Assembly: GCF_019097595.1 (NCBI RefSeq)
Contig: NC_080726.1
Coordinates: 11,320,205 to 11,384,204, forward strand
Direction of reading: 5' to 3'
Source: Hemibagrus wyckioides
Lineage: Eukaryota; Chordata; Actinopteri; Siluriformes; Bagridae
DNA: 64,000 nt
Shown: piece after piece, positions 22,700 through 34,793 of the stretch
Layout of the letters: each line of letters begins with the position of its first letter
Position numbering within the stretch: the first letter of the stretch is position 1
The notes under the pieces: model-generated
What the model saw: the letters and a program-made list of their open reading frames with translations, nothing else
Database searches by the model: none
What the model was told of the DNA's origin: nothing
Translations under genes and position numbers: made by a program

Positions 22700-23750
22700 A
22701 TGTTAGAAGAAAAAGACTTTTCAGCATCATTTGACACAGTCAACCACAAGACTCTCTTTTCCGTCTTCATGAGTCTTGAAATTTGTTGCATTGCATTGCA
22801 ATGGTTTGCTTCCTATACTACATGGAGGTTCAGTCATATCCGATTACATGAAGGGAATCCACATCTGCTACATGGGCACTCTCCACTGGTGCCCCACAAG
22901 GCTCAGTACTTGGACCGCTTCTGTTTTTTCCCCTCAATACTCAGTCTCTTGCTGAGCTCATATCCTATCAAGAATTTTCATACCACTTATGTGCAGATGA
23001 CACTCAACCCATCCTCTCTTTTCCTCACTCAGACACTCATGTTTCTGCTCAGATCTCATCATGTCTGGCAGACATCACAACATGGACAGCAGCTCATCAG
23101 CTGAAACTTAATAGCAGTAAACTGAACTGCTGTTCATCCCAGGTAATTTATCCCCATGTCAGGATCTTGTGATCTCCCTGGATAACTCTCAGATCTCACC
23201 TTCTGTCATTGCTCACAAACTTGGTGTAACCATAGACAATCAACTGTCTTTTCCTCTCTCAATGTTAATCTGACACACTCATGTCAATTTCTCCTTTACA
23301 AGATCAGAAGGATTTGTCCATTTCTACCCAAACAGGCCACTCAGGTGCTTGTTCAGCATCTTGTCATTTTAAGACTGGACTACCGCAACTTGCTCCTAGC
23401 CGGTTTGCCTCTGAGTGCCAATCGCCTGCACAAATGATTCAAAATCCATCTGCATGACTTGTTTTCAATCTTCCTAAGTTCTCTCACACCACTCCATTGC
23501 TATGTTTCCTCCAGTGACTTCCTGTTGCTTCCAGATTTAAAACATTGTTACTCACCTACAAAGCCAAAAATGGACCAGCACCCATCTGCCTACCACTTAT
23601 CAGACCCTGTATGGCACCATGCTCTCTCCAGTCCTCTAGCACTGCTTGACTGGTCCCAACATCCCAAGGCATGTATCAAGAATTTCCCTAGATTTCTGTA
23701 CAGCTGACCCACTAGTAGTCTTCAAATGATGACTAAAAGCCTACATCTTC
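22700..23750 (+). pseudogene. Reverse transcriptase pseudogene (L2/CR1-type)
   Basis: The first open piece (to 23104, 134 aa) reads through FDTVNHK, a CIALQWFASY motif and a degraded PQGSVLGP region (reading [11 protein letters not shown]). The catalytic ADD is in a different frame. A later piece (23459-23707) covers part of the C-terminal conserved region (HWLPVAARI-like, here reading differently). The enzyme would copy LINE RNA at a nicked target; this copy lacks the endonuclease and is multiply frameshifted. Subclade L2 rather than CR1 is inferred from the tail. Confidence 0.75.
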
Positions 23751-23948
23751 ATGAAGTATTTAATTTAGCATTTTTTCTTATTTTCCCTCCCCAACTGTGA
23801 TTTCTTTTAGACTGATGGTATTCATGGTATTCTTATTCCATGACATACTGAACCAGTATCAAAATGTATTTATAGACAGAGACTTTAAAGCACTTCTCTT
23901 ATTCACTTTGGATAAGGGTGTCTGCCAGCTGGAATAAATGTAAATGTT
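22700..23948 (+). mobile_element. 5'-truncated L2-type LINE
   Basis: The reverse-transcriptase remains start at ASFDTVNHK (codons near 22730). The YADD box appears as CADDTQ (about 22990-23007). The LDYRN-type segment (GACTGGACTACCGCAACTTG) and GLPLSANRLH follow. The 3' end is TTTGGATAAGGGTGTCTGCC, then AATAAATGTAAATGTT, the stem-loop plus TGTAAA-type tail of fish L2 LINEs. Frameshifts and stops break the frame throughout. The 5' end is lost, as usual for target-primed insertions. Confidence 0.85.
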
Positions 23949-23965
23949 ATAATAAAAAAAAAAAA

Positions 23966-24012
23966 CCTTTATTTGTCACATATGTATTACAGTACAGCAA
24001 TTTTTTTTCATT
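23966..24012 (-). repeat. SINE 3' end fragment, inverted
   Basis: CCTTTATTTGTCACATATG, TATTACAGTACAGCAA is the reverse complement of a common fish retroposon 3' end (TTGCTGTACTGTAATACATA, TGTGACAAATAAAGG). It follows immediately after the LINE tail and a poly-A run. Confidence 0.55.
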
Positions 24013-24029
24013 CTCTCAATCTAGTAGTC

Positions 24030-24310
24030 CAAGCATTAATAGCTTTCTACCTTCTGCCAGATGGTAGAAGGCAGAACATTGTGTGCAGGGTAATTAGTGT
24101 CCTCTATGGGATGTGTTGCCTTCATGACACAGGGCGTATTGAATGTGCCCTGCATTGTAAAAGTTCTGCTGATACATTGGGCTATCCAAGTCACCTCTGC
24201 AGTGCCCTGTGGTCTATTGCTGATCATTTGCCACACATGAGTGTGACACATGGTGCACTTGTGGAAGTTAGAGCACTGACTGAATCATGCATACCTTTAT
24301 TGTTATGAGA
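24030..24310. repeat. Unclassified repeat-like segment
   Basis: AGCTTTCTACCTTCTGCCAG, ATGGTAGAAGGCAGAACATT and a TCCTCTATGGGATGTGTTGCC segment resemble a widespread fish dispersed sequence I cannot place in a class. Long chance frames run on both strands (111 aa plus, 71 aa minus); I do not treat these as genes. Confidence 0.3.
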
Positions 24311-25927
24311 AATTGCTCTGGTGGGTCTTTTTGGTTATTATCCAGTATCGTTTTGCATTTCTGATTGAGGTCACTGGTAATGGTGGCCCTCAGATTCTAA
24401 ATCTCTTAACCTTCTTCACACCACTCACTCAGATACAGAATGCTATTCTGAAGTTTTTGACATTAAGAATTTCTAAAAATGTTTTTTACAATTTACACAA
24501 TATTATTAATTAAGAAAAAGATGAACCCAAATGTTCCACCAAATGCCTAAATCTAATTTGTACTGTATTTAAGGATGTAATAATAATCTCTATGTCTCTT
24601 AGGAATTGACACTAAATTAGTGCTATATTAAAGGCAAGGACATTTGCTTGATGAACCAGTTACTGTAAGCCTATAATTATCCTAGAGTTCATAACAGACA
24701 CGGTTGTATGCTACAAGTGCCTAATTAGAGGTGTCCAGAGCACACTTTTCCAGTTATAGCCATTTTTTCCCCATTACAAAAGTCATTTTGCTTATGTCTA
24801 TTTCTTACTCAAGTTTTCTAACTCAGGAGTATACAACGAACTGTTACTTGAAGTTAAACCAAAATTGCTAAGCTGTACAAAAACTTTTGACTGGCAATAT
24901 AAATGATCTTGATTACTGAAATCAATGACCAGGTCTTGCTGACATTGAGTGACAAAAACATCACTCAAATGTCAAGTGTCTCACTTCCTGACTTTAAAAA
25001 AATAATAATGCAGTGTACATATAGAAAATGAAGAGAGAAAAATTACTCAGTTGGTGAAACTAGATATCATTTCTTCACGGTTGCCAATCTTGAAGATGCG
25101 GGTGAAATTATAGGTATCTCTGTATTGACTAGTCCATTGCCACAGAGGTCATGAGGGCATAGTAATACTGATAGCAGCAGGTGGTAGTAGCAATATCCAT
25201 TCAGCACATTAATAAGTGTACAGTTTCATATCTATAAATTCTGCCATTCACCCCAGTCAATTTATCAGGGTTGAATGACTGCAGCTGTGAAAGAAACAAA
25301 TGTATATTGAAGAACCGAAGACCTGATCCTGAGAGAACTGAGAGAACAGGGCATCTGTGCACATAATTTATAGCCCCTATGTTTCATCCACACATAGACC
25401 TGCACATGATACCATCTTAATATGTGACAAGTTTAAAATAACATAGGGGTATTTCACAATATACTATTGCAAGACCCAGCTAAAAAAGAAAAGGGCTGTT
25501 TCTTTGGTAATGTAGACAAAGTGCTCGCATGGATAGTTATAAGGGCATATTAGAGCAATTCAAACAAAAAACCATGAACTGTGTTCATAAAAACGTTTTA
25601 AAAACACATTCTACTTTATTTGTCATAAGATGATGTTGGCTGTTTCATTAATGGGGGGAAAAAACACACTCTCTCTGAATTTAATATTTTTTTAGTATTT
25701 GGCATGTCCCACTTTTTCTTTAATGACCTTGTGGATTGAAAATTGCATAGACAAATTTTTGTAAAACCTGACAATCCATTTCACATCCAATAGAGTGTCT
25801 TCTAAACACATTATAAACACATATCATACATTTTCTTAAATATAAATTTTTCTGAGCAGTAAATAATAAATAATAAATAAGTAATGATTCATTTGGCTGG
25901 CAGTGTTTATAATTATATGCAAATTTT
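24311..25927. other. Non-coding stretch with a Tc1 end relic
   Basis: At 24880-24903 the sequence CAAAAACTTTTGACTGG next to ATA resembles a Tc1 terminal repeat, suggesting a mostly erased element. Otherwise nothing is recognised. Confidence 0.35.
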
Positions 25928-26290
25928 GGCCAAAAGCTTATGGACACCTGACCATCACACATATACAGTATGTGCTAACTGAATATCCCATCACCATGTT
26001 AGTCCCCTGTTCCATTTTCAAAAGGCAATCCACTTGATTTTGGAATGTTGCTGTGGGAATTTTTGCCCATTCAGCCATAAGAGCGTTAGTGGGGCTGGGC
26101 AGTGATGTTGTCTGAGAATGCCTAAAGGCACACTGCTGATGTTACAGTTCATTCCAAAGGGGTTCAGTGGGGTTGATCTTGTACACAAACCCTGGCAAAC
26201 CATGTTTTTATAGAACTTATTTTGTGCACAGGGGCATTGTCATACTAGAAGAGGTTTGGGTCCCTTAGTTTCAGTGAAGGGAAATCTTAA
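25928..26290 (-). mobile_element. Tc1-type relic (copy E), 3' part
   Basis: The terminal repeat GGCCAAAAGCTTATGGACAC, CTGACCATCACAC is followed by the reverse complement of a transposase C-terminus: TTCATTCCAAAGGGGTTCAG is the complement of the LNPTEHLWDE region, and GGGGCATTGTCATACTAG of the QHDNAP region. It ends abruptly near 26290. This is a fifth Tc1 family for the window, common in catfish-like genomes as I remember it. Confidence 0.75.
26018..26203 (-). pseudogene. Tc1 transposase C-terminal remnant
   Basis: The minus strand is open for 61 codons, but the homologous reading switches frame: codons for LNPTE-like residues are interrupted, and the open frame reads STPLNPFGMNCN instead. 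It therefore has no catalytic glutamate in an intact context. It is a fossil fragment inside copy E, not a gene. Confidence 0.6.
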
Positions 26291-29141
26291 ATCGACAGCA
26301 TACAAATACATTCTAGACAATTGTCTGCAGGAAAGCAGCAATGAACAGGTTATGATTTTGAACTTTGAAGATTATACAAGAGAATATCAAGCTTTCAGTA
26401 GTGATTTTCTTCACTAAAGAACTCTTAGTTGGGAATTCCTTCATCAAGTAACCATATTAATGTTCTGCTAATGTATTTACTTACTGAAACACTTTGGATT
26501 CGATTGCTTGAATCTTTAACTTCCTTTCCAACTTCCAAAATAATTCCATCCACCTTCAATAAACTTTCACTTCACTGACAGCCAAGAACTCCAAGAAACC
26601 TAGCTAACTGTTTTAAAATACTGCCAATATTTACATCACTCATTTCAATTAGGGAAGGCCATCTGTCTTGGAATTCAAAAATCATTGGGGACTCTTCAAT
26701 AATCCCTTTTGCCTGCAGGAGAAGATCTGCTGTCTTATCTTCTTGATCACAGCCTCTCTATTTTCCTTTTTCACCTCTGCCAAGAGGGCAACTCTTTCGT
26801 TCTGTGAGTATTTGAGGCATAAAAGGGGAATTTTGCCTTTTTTTTTTTATTGTTTTACCATGCTTGTTCTGTTTAAAGACCCTATCCTTCTCAGGGTTTC
26901 TGCAATAATTGCAATTCTTTGTTTTTAAATATTATGAGTTGCAAGTTTCTCATGCTCTCAAGCATGGATGGGTGTTTAACAAGACCTCAGTGGCCTCTTC
27001 ATGTTGAGAATCACTGGTGTAGGCACTCTAAGATCTCTTCAGCCAAGCCTTCAAGGATATCAGTTTTAGCCTTGGAGGAAGGGTCAGAAGAGAGCTAACC
27101 TTTGCACTAAATTCTGCAGTTACTGTTAGAGTCTCAAGCAAAATAGAAAAAAGAACACTATAACAAACACCAGGCCAAGTGATGGTTCTTAACTTTAGAA
27201 ATGAATCTAAAATAACAGTGAATGCACTGGTGTCATATAAGCCACTGGATAAGAAAAAAACCTCTGTTATCAGATAGTGGGATGAAGAGAGGTGAATCTC
27301 TCAAAACTAGAGTCGCCGGGGTCAAAGTTATGTTGTTGTTGAACCTACGAGAAGAGGATGGAGATTATATGTTATCAAATAAATGCAGGAGCATCACATT
27401 TATTACTGTTTTAAAAATTTACTGGTCAACATGAAACATGTTCATATCCTGTTCTTTCTTGAACATCAAGTTCTATTTAATTTAGTTTAAAACCATTCTA
27501 CATGTTTTACATGAAGGTTTACCAACTGTTTTGCTACTACAATGTAGACATACTGTATAGCAGTGGATATACATTCATTCAAGGCCAGATCTCTGTTAGT
27601 AGCTAAACTCAGATGCTTTATCTGTTTATGATACCCTGCATGCAACAACTTGTAAGGTATTTCTGCCAACTTGACCATGTTACTAAATAAGACACATGTA
27701 ATTATCTCTATAATCCAACAACTAACTTGCAATATTCAGTATAAAAGTATTTTACTGCTACATCTTTTTCTTTTCATGACTTGACATGAATATGTTGCTC
27801 TTGCAAGCAAAACTTCAAGAATTTGTCAAGAAATCTCAATAAACATAGTCAAAAACCACCTACTGTCACAGAAAGCGGTCATTTCACTGAAACGAAAGGT
27901 GACGAACCACCGACCAATTTCCCATAGCCTGTTGGAAAGCATGCAACGTTATCTCATTTATTCACAATTAACTGCTCCAACAAAACTCTAAAGACTTTTA
28001 AATGATGGCTTTCTGTGCATCCCCCCATGCACACATACCTTTTTTTTTTTAAGTCTGCATGCTTAATGGCTTGCTTAATGTTGCTCTGTGAAGCTCATTA
28101 TGTTTGTTTTCCTGTTGGAAACTGTCACACAGAAGTGTTTCAGGAAATTGTGACCAGAAAAGTTTACAGAAGATATCAGTGGGAGGCATTAGATGCTGAG
28201 TCTCAAAATAATCTCAATAAATAAAAATTCTCGTTAGTTTTTATGTTGCAGAGGTGTGCAATGCTGTGGTGGCTCTAGACCATTTTAACATGGGTGTGTT
28301 AGAATTGCACAACTAAAGAAGTACATCAATCATGCCATGTTCAATCTTTTTGTTATCATCATGGGAGACTTGGAGAATGACTAGAAAATATGATTTTTGG
28401 CTTTTTAAATGCAATTCAAAGGACACTGGCTCACTCTGTGTTTAGGGGGATGCAGGAGGGACCAAACATGCTGTTGCAGGTACACTCTCCCTCTTTTCCC
28501 CTCCCCAGAAATGTGTGTGGTATCACAGTTAAATCACTTCACCTACACCGAAAGGTTAGGATTACTGTTTTCAGAGTTTAGAAAGACAACAACTAAGAGA
28601 TGGAAATGAATACAGATATTTGTGAATGGAATTTAAAACTCTTAAGCGAAGTGGAAGTGTAACTGAAATAAGAGTAGCCTTGAGTAACATTAGATTAGTA
28701 AGACTAGTACCTTCTCACATTAGATAACCACAAATGGTTGAGTTTTCCTATGCAGATATAATGTTTCTTGTTTCACTCTAATGAAAAAGTCTCCAGACTG
28801 TACAGCCTTGAATTTCCTGACCTGAGACTCCTGACCTGTACATAACCTTCCATAAGTAGTCACTAGAGAAGTATTTGGCAAAGCCCAATAACCACTGAGC
28901 TCTTCAATTATCTGCAGTGACAGACTGAACTGTTCCTATCACAAATCTCTCACATCCTGGAATGAAAACACTTCGGTTCTCTAAAGTCATCAGTTATCCA
29001 GTAGGGGCTTTGATGCTTTCAGTAGATATGCATCTCCCAAGTAAAACAAAAAAGTGCTGATTGTGACCCAGGAGGTACAATTTTAAACATCTAGGAAACA
29101 GCATACAGTTTATACAGTATGCTTTATATATTTTTCATTTG
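26291..29141. other. Long non-coding stretch
   Basis: No recognised gene, RNA or transposon. Open frames up to 86 aa (26668-26928) look like chance, being rich in F, L and S codons from pyrimidine-rich DNA. Confidence 0.45.
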
Positions 29142-29439
29142 AGGCCAACAGTTTACATACACGTATGCTATAAATATTTTCAAAACTCCACATACTTCCT
29201 GTTACCACATTTTTCTTCTTGGCAGGTAATCATTTTATTGTTTGTTAATTGCTTTATTAATATCAGAGTTAATACATCTGTTGATTAGAGACCAGTATAT
29301 TGAATTGTTTCAGCTTTAATTCAAGTGGGCGAAAAGTTTACATAAGTTCACTGAGACCTGGAGATAACGATGTAATTGTCATAATAAGGAGTTAATTGAA
29401 GCACAGCACCAATGACTGTAAAAAAAAAAAAAAAAAAAA

Positions 29440-29581
29440 CTTTAGAGACACAATAGGAGCAAATATAGAAGAAATTTTCAAACTGCATGTACCACAATCA
29501 TCTGTACAAACCACTGTAAACAAATATAAACATTTTAGGACCACTGTATTATTCAGGAAAGAAATTAACTCACAGGGATGA
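29440..29581 (+). pseudogene. Tc1 transposase N-terminal fragment (SB group)
   Basis: Reads DTIGANIEEIFKLHVPQSSV, then a VNKYKHFRTTV segment, matching the helix-turn-helix and linker of Sleeping Beauty-group transposases (I..F.VH.STV...YKW..F.TTV). The frame starts in a poly-A tract and ends at a stop just after the linker, where the catalytic core should begin. No start codon of its own is convincing. Confidence 0.65.
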
Positions 29582-29617
29582 ACCACCATTGTAACTTTGG
29601 CTTAAAGACAACAAAGT

Positions 29618-29850
29618 GAAGAGTGGCCATCACAAAGCCCTGACCTGAATCCCACAGACAATGTGTGGAGTGAAATTGAAAAAGCGTGTTCAAGGAAGGA
29701 GTTCCACAAACTTGACTGAGTCACACCAGTTCTCTCAGGAGTAATGGGTAAAAATTCTGTCGAAATATTGTGAAAAGCTTGTGCAAGTTTACCCCAAGTA
29801 TTAGATTGTTTATACACTTTAAAGGAACTGCCACCAAATACCATCAAAGT
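29618..29850 (+). pseudogene. Tc1 transposase C-terminal fragment (SB group)
   Basis: The nucleotide sequence GTGGCCATCACAAAGCCCTG, AATCCCACAGACAATGTGTG encodes SGHHKA..LNPTDNVW. The third catalytic residue, normally E in NPIEN, reads D here. Downstream codons follow EFHKLD, stop, VTPVLSGVM and end in PPNTIKVY, where the family ends in ATKY. Two in-frame stops occur. The opposite-strand 119-aa frame over this region is antisense and not a gene. Confidence 0.7.
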
Positions 29851-29866
29851 GTATGCACATTTTTGA

Positions 29867-31352
29867 TGCACAAAAATCGTACATACTGTAGTAAATAAAA
29901 CTAAAATACATGAATTCTTACAGAACAAAGTATATATAGCAAAGGAAATATATGGTAACATGAAATGAGTATTCTGTTGAAGTATGTAAAATGTCTGTTA
30001 AAAAGGCCTGTCATCTGTTTATATTTTTTTTTAGGTGCCCATTAGATTATAAACCTTAAAATGGTCAACATACAGTTATAATGATATTGTTTTGTATCCT
30101 ATCTTGTTTAGTCCCTTACAGCTCCTGCAGTATAGGCAATGATGCTTGATTTTAAAAGCAATAGCAATACAACCATGTCTGAGGCCAAAGGATTTAATTA
30201 GCACACTGCATATGTAAGTTCATTAATGACTGGCTCCTTAATATGGACTCTAGTGACTTTTAAGAATGTCAGACAAACTGGTATAGGTCAAGGGAACAGA
30301 TGCTTAGCTTAATAATGTGCAGTGCAGTGCCTGAAGTAATTTATCAATATGTGAGGCTGGGGCATGCAAAATATTAAACTAAGGGAATATTCTTTTGTCT
30401 TACTAATTTTAGCAATTTCTGGTTCAGCATGAGAACACAAAAGCTTTCGATTATTTAGCTCTGGTTTTTGTAACATTATATTTAGTCATTTGAAGGATAG
30501 GGATTATGTTTTAGATTTGTTTAGGTTGATAATTCTCATTAATGTTAGATTTAAACCTATCTACAATTCATTTTATAAATGTCTATTAATGTCTGTCTGA
30601 ACCAAAATGCTTAAAAGGTTAAATCCAGGACTATAGACGTGGCATTTCAACTCATATTGACCTGCAAAGTGTCTTATTGTCTGCAGGCACCTGCTATCAA
30701 TAAGTGTGCTTTGTTATGCGTCCCCTCTGAGGATGTTAAGAACAATATTCTGGCCAAAATAGAGAGGTCCAATTTGTTTAAAAAATGACATTTGGGTAAA
30801 ACCGCTATTTAGTTTTATCAATACGACACAATAGTGACATCATTTCAAGATATATCCAAACTTTAAACATATTTAGAGAAAAGATTTAATATAAAGCCTT
30901 TAATGTATATGTATTGCTATATACAGTACAGAACAATATCTAGTTTTATGGCTGTTACATTTCTGCAGTATAAATATGACATAAGAGATCCTTCAGAGAC
31001 TGTGGAAATGACATGCCCAGCAGTAATCACCATCTTAACAAAGACGAAGAGATAACCATAGAAAGAAAATCAATGTCAATACTTTTCCCTAAACTTCCCT
31101 CTGCCAGATACTTCACCACAGAATAGAAGAACATTGCTGCCATTTGCCATTTTTGGATGTTTTCCAAAAATAATAGTAACAATATATGCAAAATACGATG
31201 GAAACATTGCAACTGGCCCACCTTTACAGTTACTTGGCCCTGCACCAACAGTGAGCCAGTGACATCGCTTCTCCTCTCCTTCTCTCCTCCTTTCAATCAC
31301 CAGATCAAGGCTTGGTTACATCTCTCAACTGTACAAGGGTTGGTAGTTACAG
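29867..31352. other. Non-coding stretch
   Basis: No recognised gene or transposon. The part 30110-30300 is complex and contains TTTAATTAGC and TTCATTAATGAC cores, a weak regulatory candidate. Overlapping 70-90 aa frames at 31027-31405 on both strands show no family features. Confidence 0.4.
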
Positions 31353-31397
31353 TCAAATCGATGAAACACCAACATGCTTGGTGTTTCATCGATTTGA
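31353..31397. repeat. Perfect 20-bp-arm hairpin
   Basis: The 20-base arm 31353-31372 (TCAAATCGATGAAACACCAA) is exactly reverse-complementary to 31378-31397 around a 5-base loop CATGC. Outside the arms GTTACAG and CTGTGAC can extend pairing after a small bulge. It is not a simple repeat and I do not recognise it as part of a known transposon. Confidence 0.95.
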
Positions 31398-31431
31398 GCC
31401 TGTGACACCTGGGGGAGGGGGGTATGACTGC

Positions 31432-31451
31432 AGATCCAGCATCCTGGATCT
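31432..31451. repeat. Short hairpin
   Basis: AGATCCAG (31432-31439) and CTGGATCT (31444-31451) form a perfect 8-bp stem with loop CATC, 34 bases after the larger hairpin. Confidence 0.85.
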
Positions 31452-32411
31452 ACCCCTGCTGACCACCACCTAACTCTATTTTATAGTTCGTCCTTCAACA
31501 GGTTGGCTCTGCCACCGCACCTCCTGCTGTATCCAGATCCACTGAGATGCTTTTTCAATTTTTTTTTCATTTTTTGCAATAATACTAATAATAATAGTAG
31601 TACTACTACTACTACTAATAATAATTTATTTTAACAAGCCATAGTAAACTCATAGGCCTCTCTTTGTGTCCCTACAATATAGCTGCTATGTATATATGTT
31701 TTTACATTAGACCAGACCTTACTACTACATTACTACTCTCTATTAAAGCTAGGTGTGTGTCAGCAAGCAAGCTACAAAGGATAGACAAATTAATAAAATG
31801 AACAAATTAATATCTCCAGATGCATTCATACAAATGTGAGCAGGATGGGCAGACTGTACATGCATTTATTGCCAAGGACAAGGTTTTCACTTTGTGCCAG
31901 GGAAAGAGGTTTTTTTTTATTCAATATAATCAATATTTTGCTTCCCCAGGTGCAGTTTTGTGGTGAATGCAATCTAAATATACAGTAAAAAAGAAATTTA
32001 CTCAGTTGGCAGGTAGAAACAGTTAGGAACAGCATTTTTCCACCTAAAAGATCACAGAGAGAAGCCAATGGATATACTAGATAAACACTGTGATTTATCA
32101 GCTTTCTACTGGTTATTTAGATGCTAGCTGCTATGTGTGGATAGATGATTTTGCCCACATTACACATATAAAAAGATCTGCTAACCACCAAAAGCATGGC
32201 TAACACATATGGTTAACATAGGACAAAATGCAATACATTTAGACCAAATGCAAATTACACAGTACCTTTAAACAAAGTGCTTGAAATTATTTCTTGTGCT
32301 AGCTTGCAAATGTGTTTTTCCTCCTTATAGATCATATCTAGCCAGCTAACATTAAAACAAGCAGGTAATTTCTGCCCTTTTAGGACTCCATATTTTGAAA
32401 AGTAGGTAACT
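31452..32411. other. Non-coding spacer
   Basis: Includes a near-symmetric AAT/ACT trinucleotide run at about 31580-31625. No gene recognised. Confidence 0.5.
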
Positions 32412-32698
32412 TTGCTGTCTCTCAGCTTCAGGGCCCCAGGTTCAATCTTTTGTCCATGCAGGTTCCCTGCAGGTTTACTGCTCTCCTCCCACCTCCCAAA
32501 AATATGCCAGTATGTCAAAGATAAATCACAGGGCACCATGCACACACATTTATACACTCATTTACACCTGGTGCCTGTGCCAGACTGGCATCCCATCCAG
32601 GGTGTATCTCTGCCTAATGCAATGTGTTCCCATGATAGGCTCTGGATTCACTGTGACCCTGACAGTGATAAAGCTGTTACTGAAAGTGAGTGAGTGAG
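32412..32698 (+). repeat. SINE-like relic with tRNA-type head
   Basis: CTCTCAGCTTCAGGGCCCC, box B-like GGTTCAATCTT, TCCTCCCACCTCCCAAAAAT, GACTGGCATCCCATCCAGGG and GATAGGCTCTGGATTC follow the order of the 4871-5243 family. It ends in GTGAGTGAGTGAG. Confidence 0.6.
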
Positions 32699-33111
32699 TA
32701 AACTTGCTTTATTCTCTTGCTTTATTCTCTAATAAAAGTAAATCTAATACACATATACTGTGTGTGTGCATGAATCAGTCACTGATAAATCACAGAAATC
32801 TATAGAAAGCCAAACAAATTATTTTTTCATTCGATTGGTAAAGTGGGCTACACATTTGTGTTTGCTGACATGCTTTGTTTTACTGTATAGTACTGCATAG
32901 TACCAAACACTTGCTATATCTTTTGAAGAAAATCTATTAAAATTTACTTGGTTGTTTCATAGTTTTATATACAAGCTATATTCATAAATTCGCTCGGATA
33001 AATTCACATGTATTCATCTTTTTTGAGAAATGAATTCATGTTCATTTGAAATATTTGTTATAAATGCTAATTCAGTTGGTTAGAATCTCAACAGGATGTT
33101 GGTGCTAAAGG
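32699..33111. other. Non-coding spacer
   Basis: Nothing recognised. Confidence 0.5.
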
Positions 33112-33151
33112 GCTCTGCAGCAGGCGCAAGCTTCAATCTTCCTAAAGGTCA
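33112..33151 (+). repeat. 40-bp motif, copy 1
   Basis: Aligns without gaps to 34794-34833 at 34 of 40 positions and shares an uninterrupted ATCTTCCTAAAGGTCA end. The AAAGGTCA octamer is a monomeric nuclear-receptor site (NBRE/RORE type). Confidence 0.8.
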
Positions 33152-34793
33152 CTGGTACAGAAAGTGTCTCAGTAAGCCTTAAGTACAGCCATGCTGCAAA
33201 TCAGACCTCCATTCAAAGTTCAAATTGTTCACTTGGTGCTGAAATACCTGATGGCCTACTTCACTATAAAAATCTTTCTGTCCTTCTTTCTGTCTCTGAA
33301 ACATACACGCACACACACACACACACACACACGAACATGCACCCGTATGCAAACACCCACTAATAAGACCCCTTCAGCTCATCTCCCAAACTGATGTTGA
33401 TTGCCAGCTAAAGGTGTTGTCATGCGCCAATACACACTGGCTCAAAGTGGAGAGGAGCCTTAGCTAGATCTGTCTGGGCCTGGCACCTGTCATAGTGTGT
33501 TTATGTCCTCGGCATCAAATTGAGCCTGCTTTTTTTGTATCTGCTGACAGTGTCTTTGCTCTAGTGCTTACTATTATAACACGAACCAAGGCAGCAAGTG
33601 CTGGCCTCAGTGAGAGCTCAGCTTTTAACCTCTGCAATAAAAGAAGGCATCAGTATTCAAACAGTCAGGTGCTTGGCCTGCACTGAGCTATAGGCTCAGT
33701 CGTCCGTCACTGTCAGTCTCCTCAACTGCATCACTCAGTACAGACTTGTAAATACCATAACAGGGCCAGTCCCCTGGGAAGATTTTCTTCCCTCCTTTCC
33801 CTCCCCCCTCTACTTCTTTCTCTTATCTGTGAGCCAAAGTGAGGAAAACATTAGAGACAGATAATTCTCTGAAATGTTCGGTAAAAAAAAACAAATATTA
33901 AAAAGGATTACTGCAAATGACTTGGCGGACAAATTCTTATCTACTGGGCCACTATTTTTCTGAAAAAAGAAAATTCACTTCACTCAAGAAAATGTACAAA
34001 TATGACGGCAAATAGCTATGCCCTGCTATAGGGTAGTTAATGAAACTGTGATTTTGTGTTGGACAAATTTGTAATATTTTGTAATAACAATGCTTTCATG
34101 AGTAGTTTAGTTCATTAGTAATCTTAAAGTGGTCTTAAACCCACATGCCACTTTTACAATCAACACCAGAAAGCATTGCTGAGATATAGGTTCACTTCAT
34201 TTCTCTATCATTGCTGTCAACTTGTTGTTAATATTAAAAATCTTATGATAATTGTCGTGATCTAAGATCCAGTCCAAAATCATCTGACTTATATTTGATG
34301 AGGAGAAGAAGTGTTTTTTGTTCAAATAGTGTACAAATAGTTTTGTAAGCTGCTATAGTGGTTATTAAAGAAGAAAAATGAAAGGGAAATATGCATTTTT
34401 AGTGTTTGGTCCTCTAATTATTATCAAATCTATTTCCATTATTTGGTCAGTGAAGCAACAGCACAGGAGGGATCAACTCTACAGGTTCAAAAAGTTTCTT
34501 TTCTCGACACATCTGTTGCTGATCCAGTGCAATTTTTTTTGTATATGCTTTTAATTCATGCGGCAGTGAAATTCTTAATTTAGCCAGTCTTTTCCTATCC
34601 ATTAATCGTTGTCCACAGCAGCTGTCATCAGCGTCTGGGGCAGGTTGTAGAGAACAGCAGAAATGCTAAAGTGAAATCTTCTCTGCAGTCAGCACTGGCT
34701 GTAACACTTCCCATATCTCTCTTTTGAAATTGCAGCAGGCTGTACCTGTCTCGGATGCATGCATCACGGACAGCAGTCTCTGTCTATGAGAGA
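33152..34793. other. Non-coding stretch between motif copies
   Basis: Includes (CA)n at about 33308-33332. Much of 33380-33840 and 34520-34793 is complex, single-copy-looking DNA; no exon recognised. Confidence 0.4.

Larger units (their letters stand above)
29142..29866 (+). mobile_element. Sleeping Beauty-group Tc1 relic (copy F), internally deleted
   Basis: The left end AGGCCAACAGTTTACATACA, then a second copy of the motif, GCGAAAAGTTTACATAAGTT at about 29330, gives the outer and inner direct repeats of the IR/DR termini seen in this group. A transposase N-terminal fragment, a large deletion and the C-terminal region follow. The right end GTATGCACATTTTTGA is a mutated terminal repeat. A 20-base poly-A run (29420-29439) sits at the start of the coding part. 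Confidence 0.75.

Noticed and set aside
23973..24308. 111-aa plus-strand open frame
   Set aside because: It starts inside an inverted SINE tail and overlaps a 71-aa minus-strand frame; no protein family features.
24880..24903. Separate Tc1 element at CAAAAACTTTTGACTGG
   Set aside because: Only one terminal motif is visible, with no partner end or coding remnant, so no element limits are claimed.
29602..29961. 119-aa minus-strand open frame
   Set aside because: It is antisense to the Sleeping Beauty-group transposase fragment; the plus strand explains the sequence.
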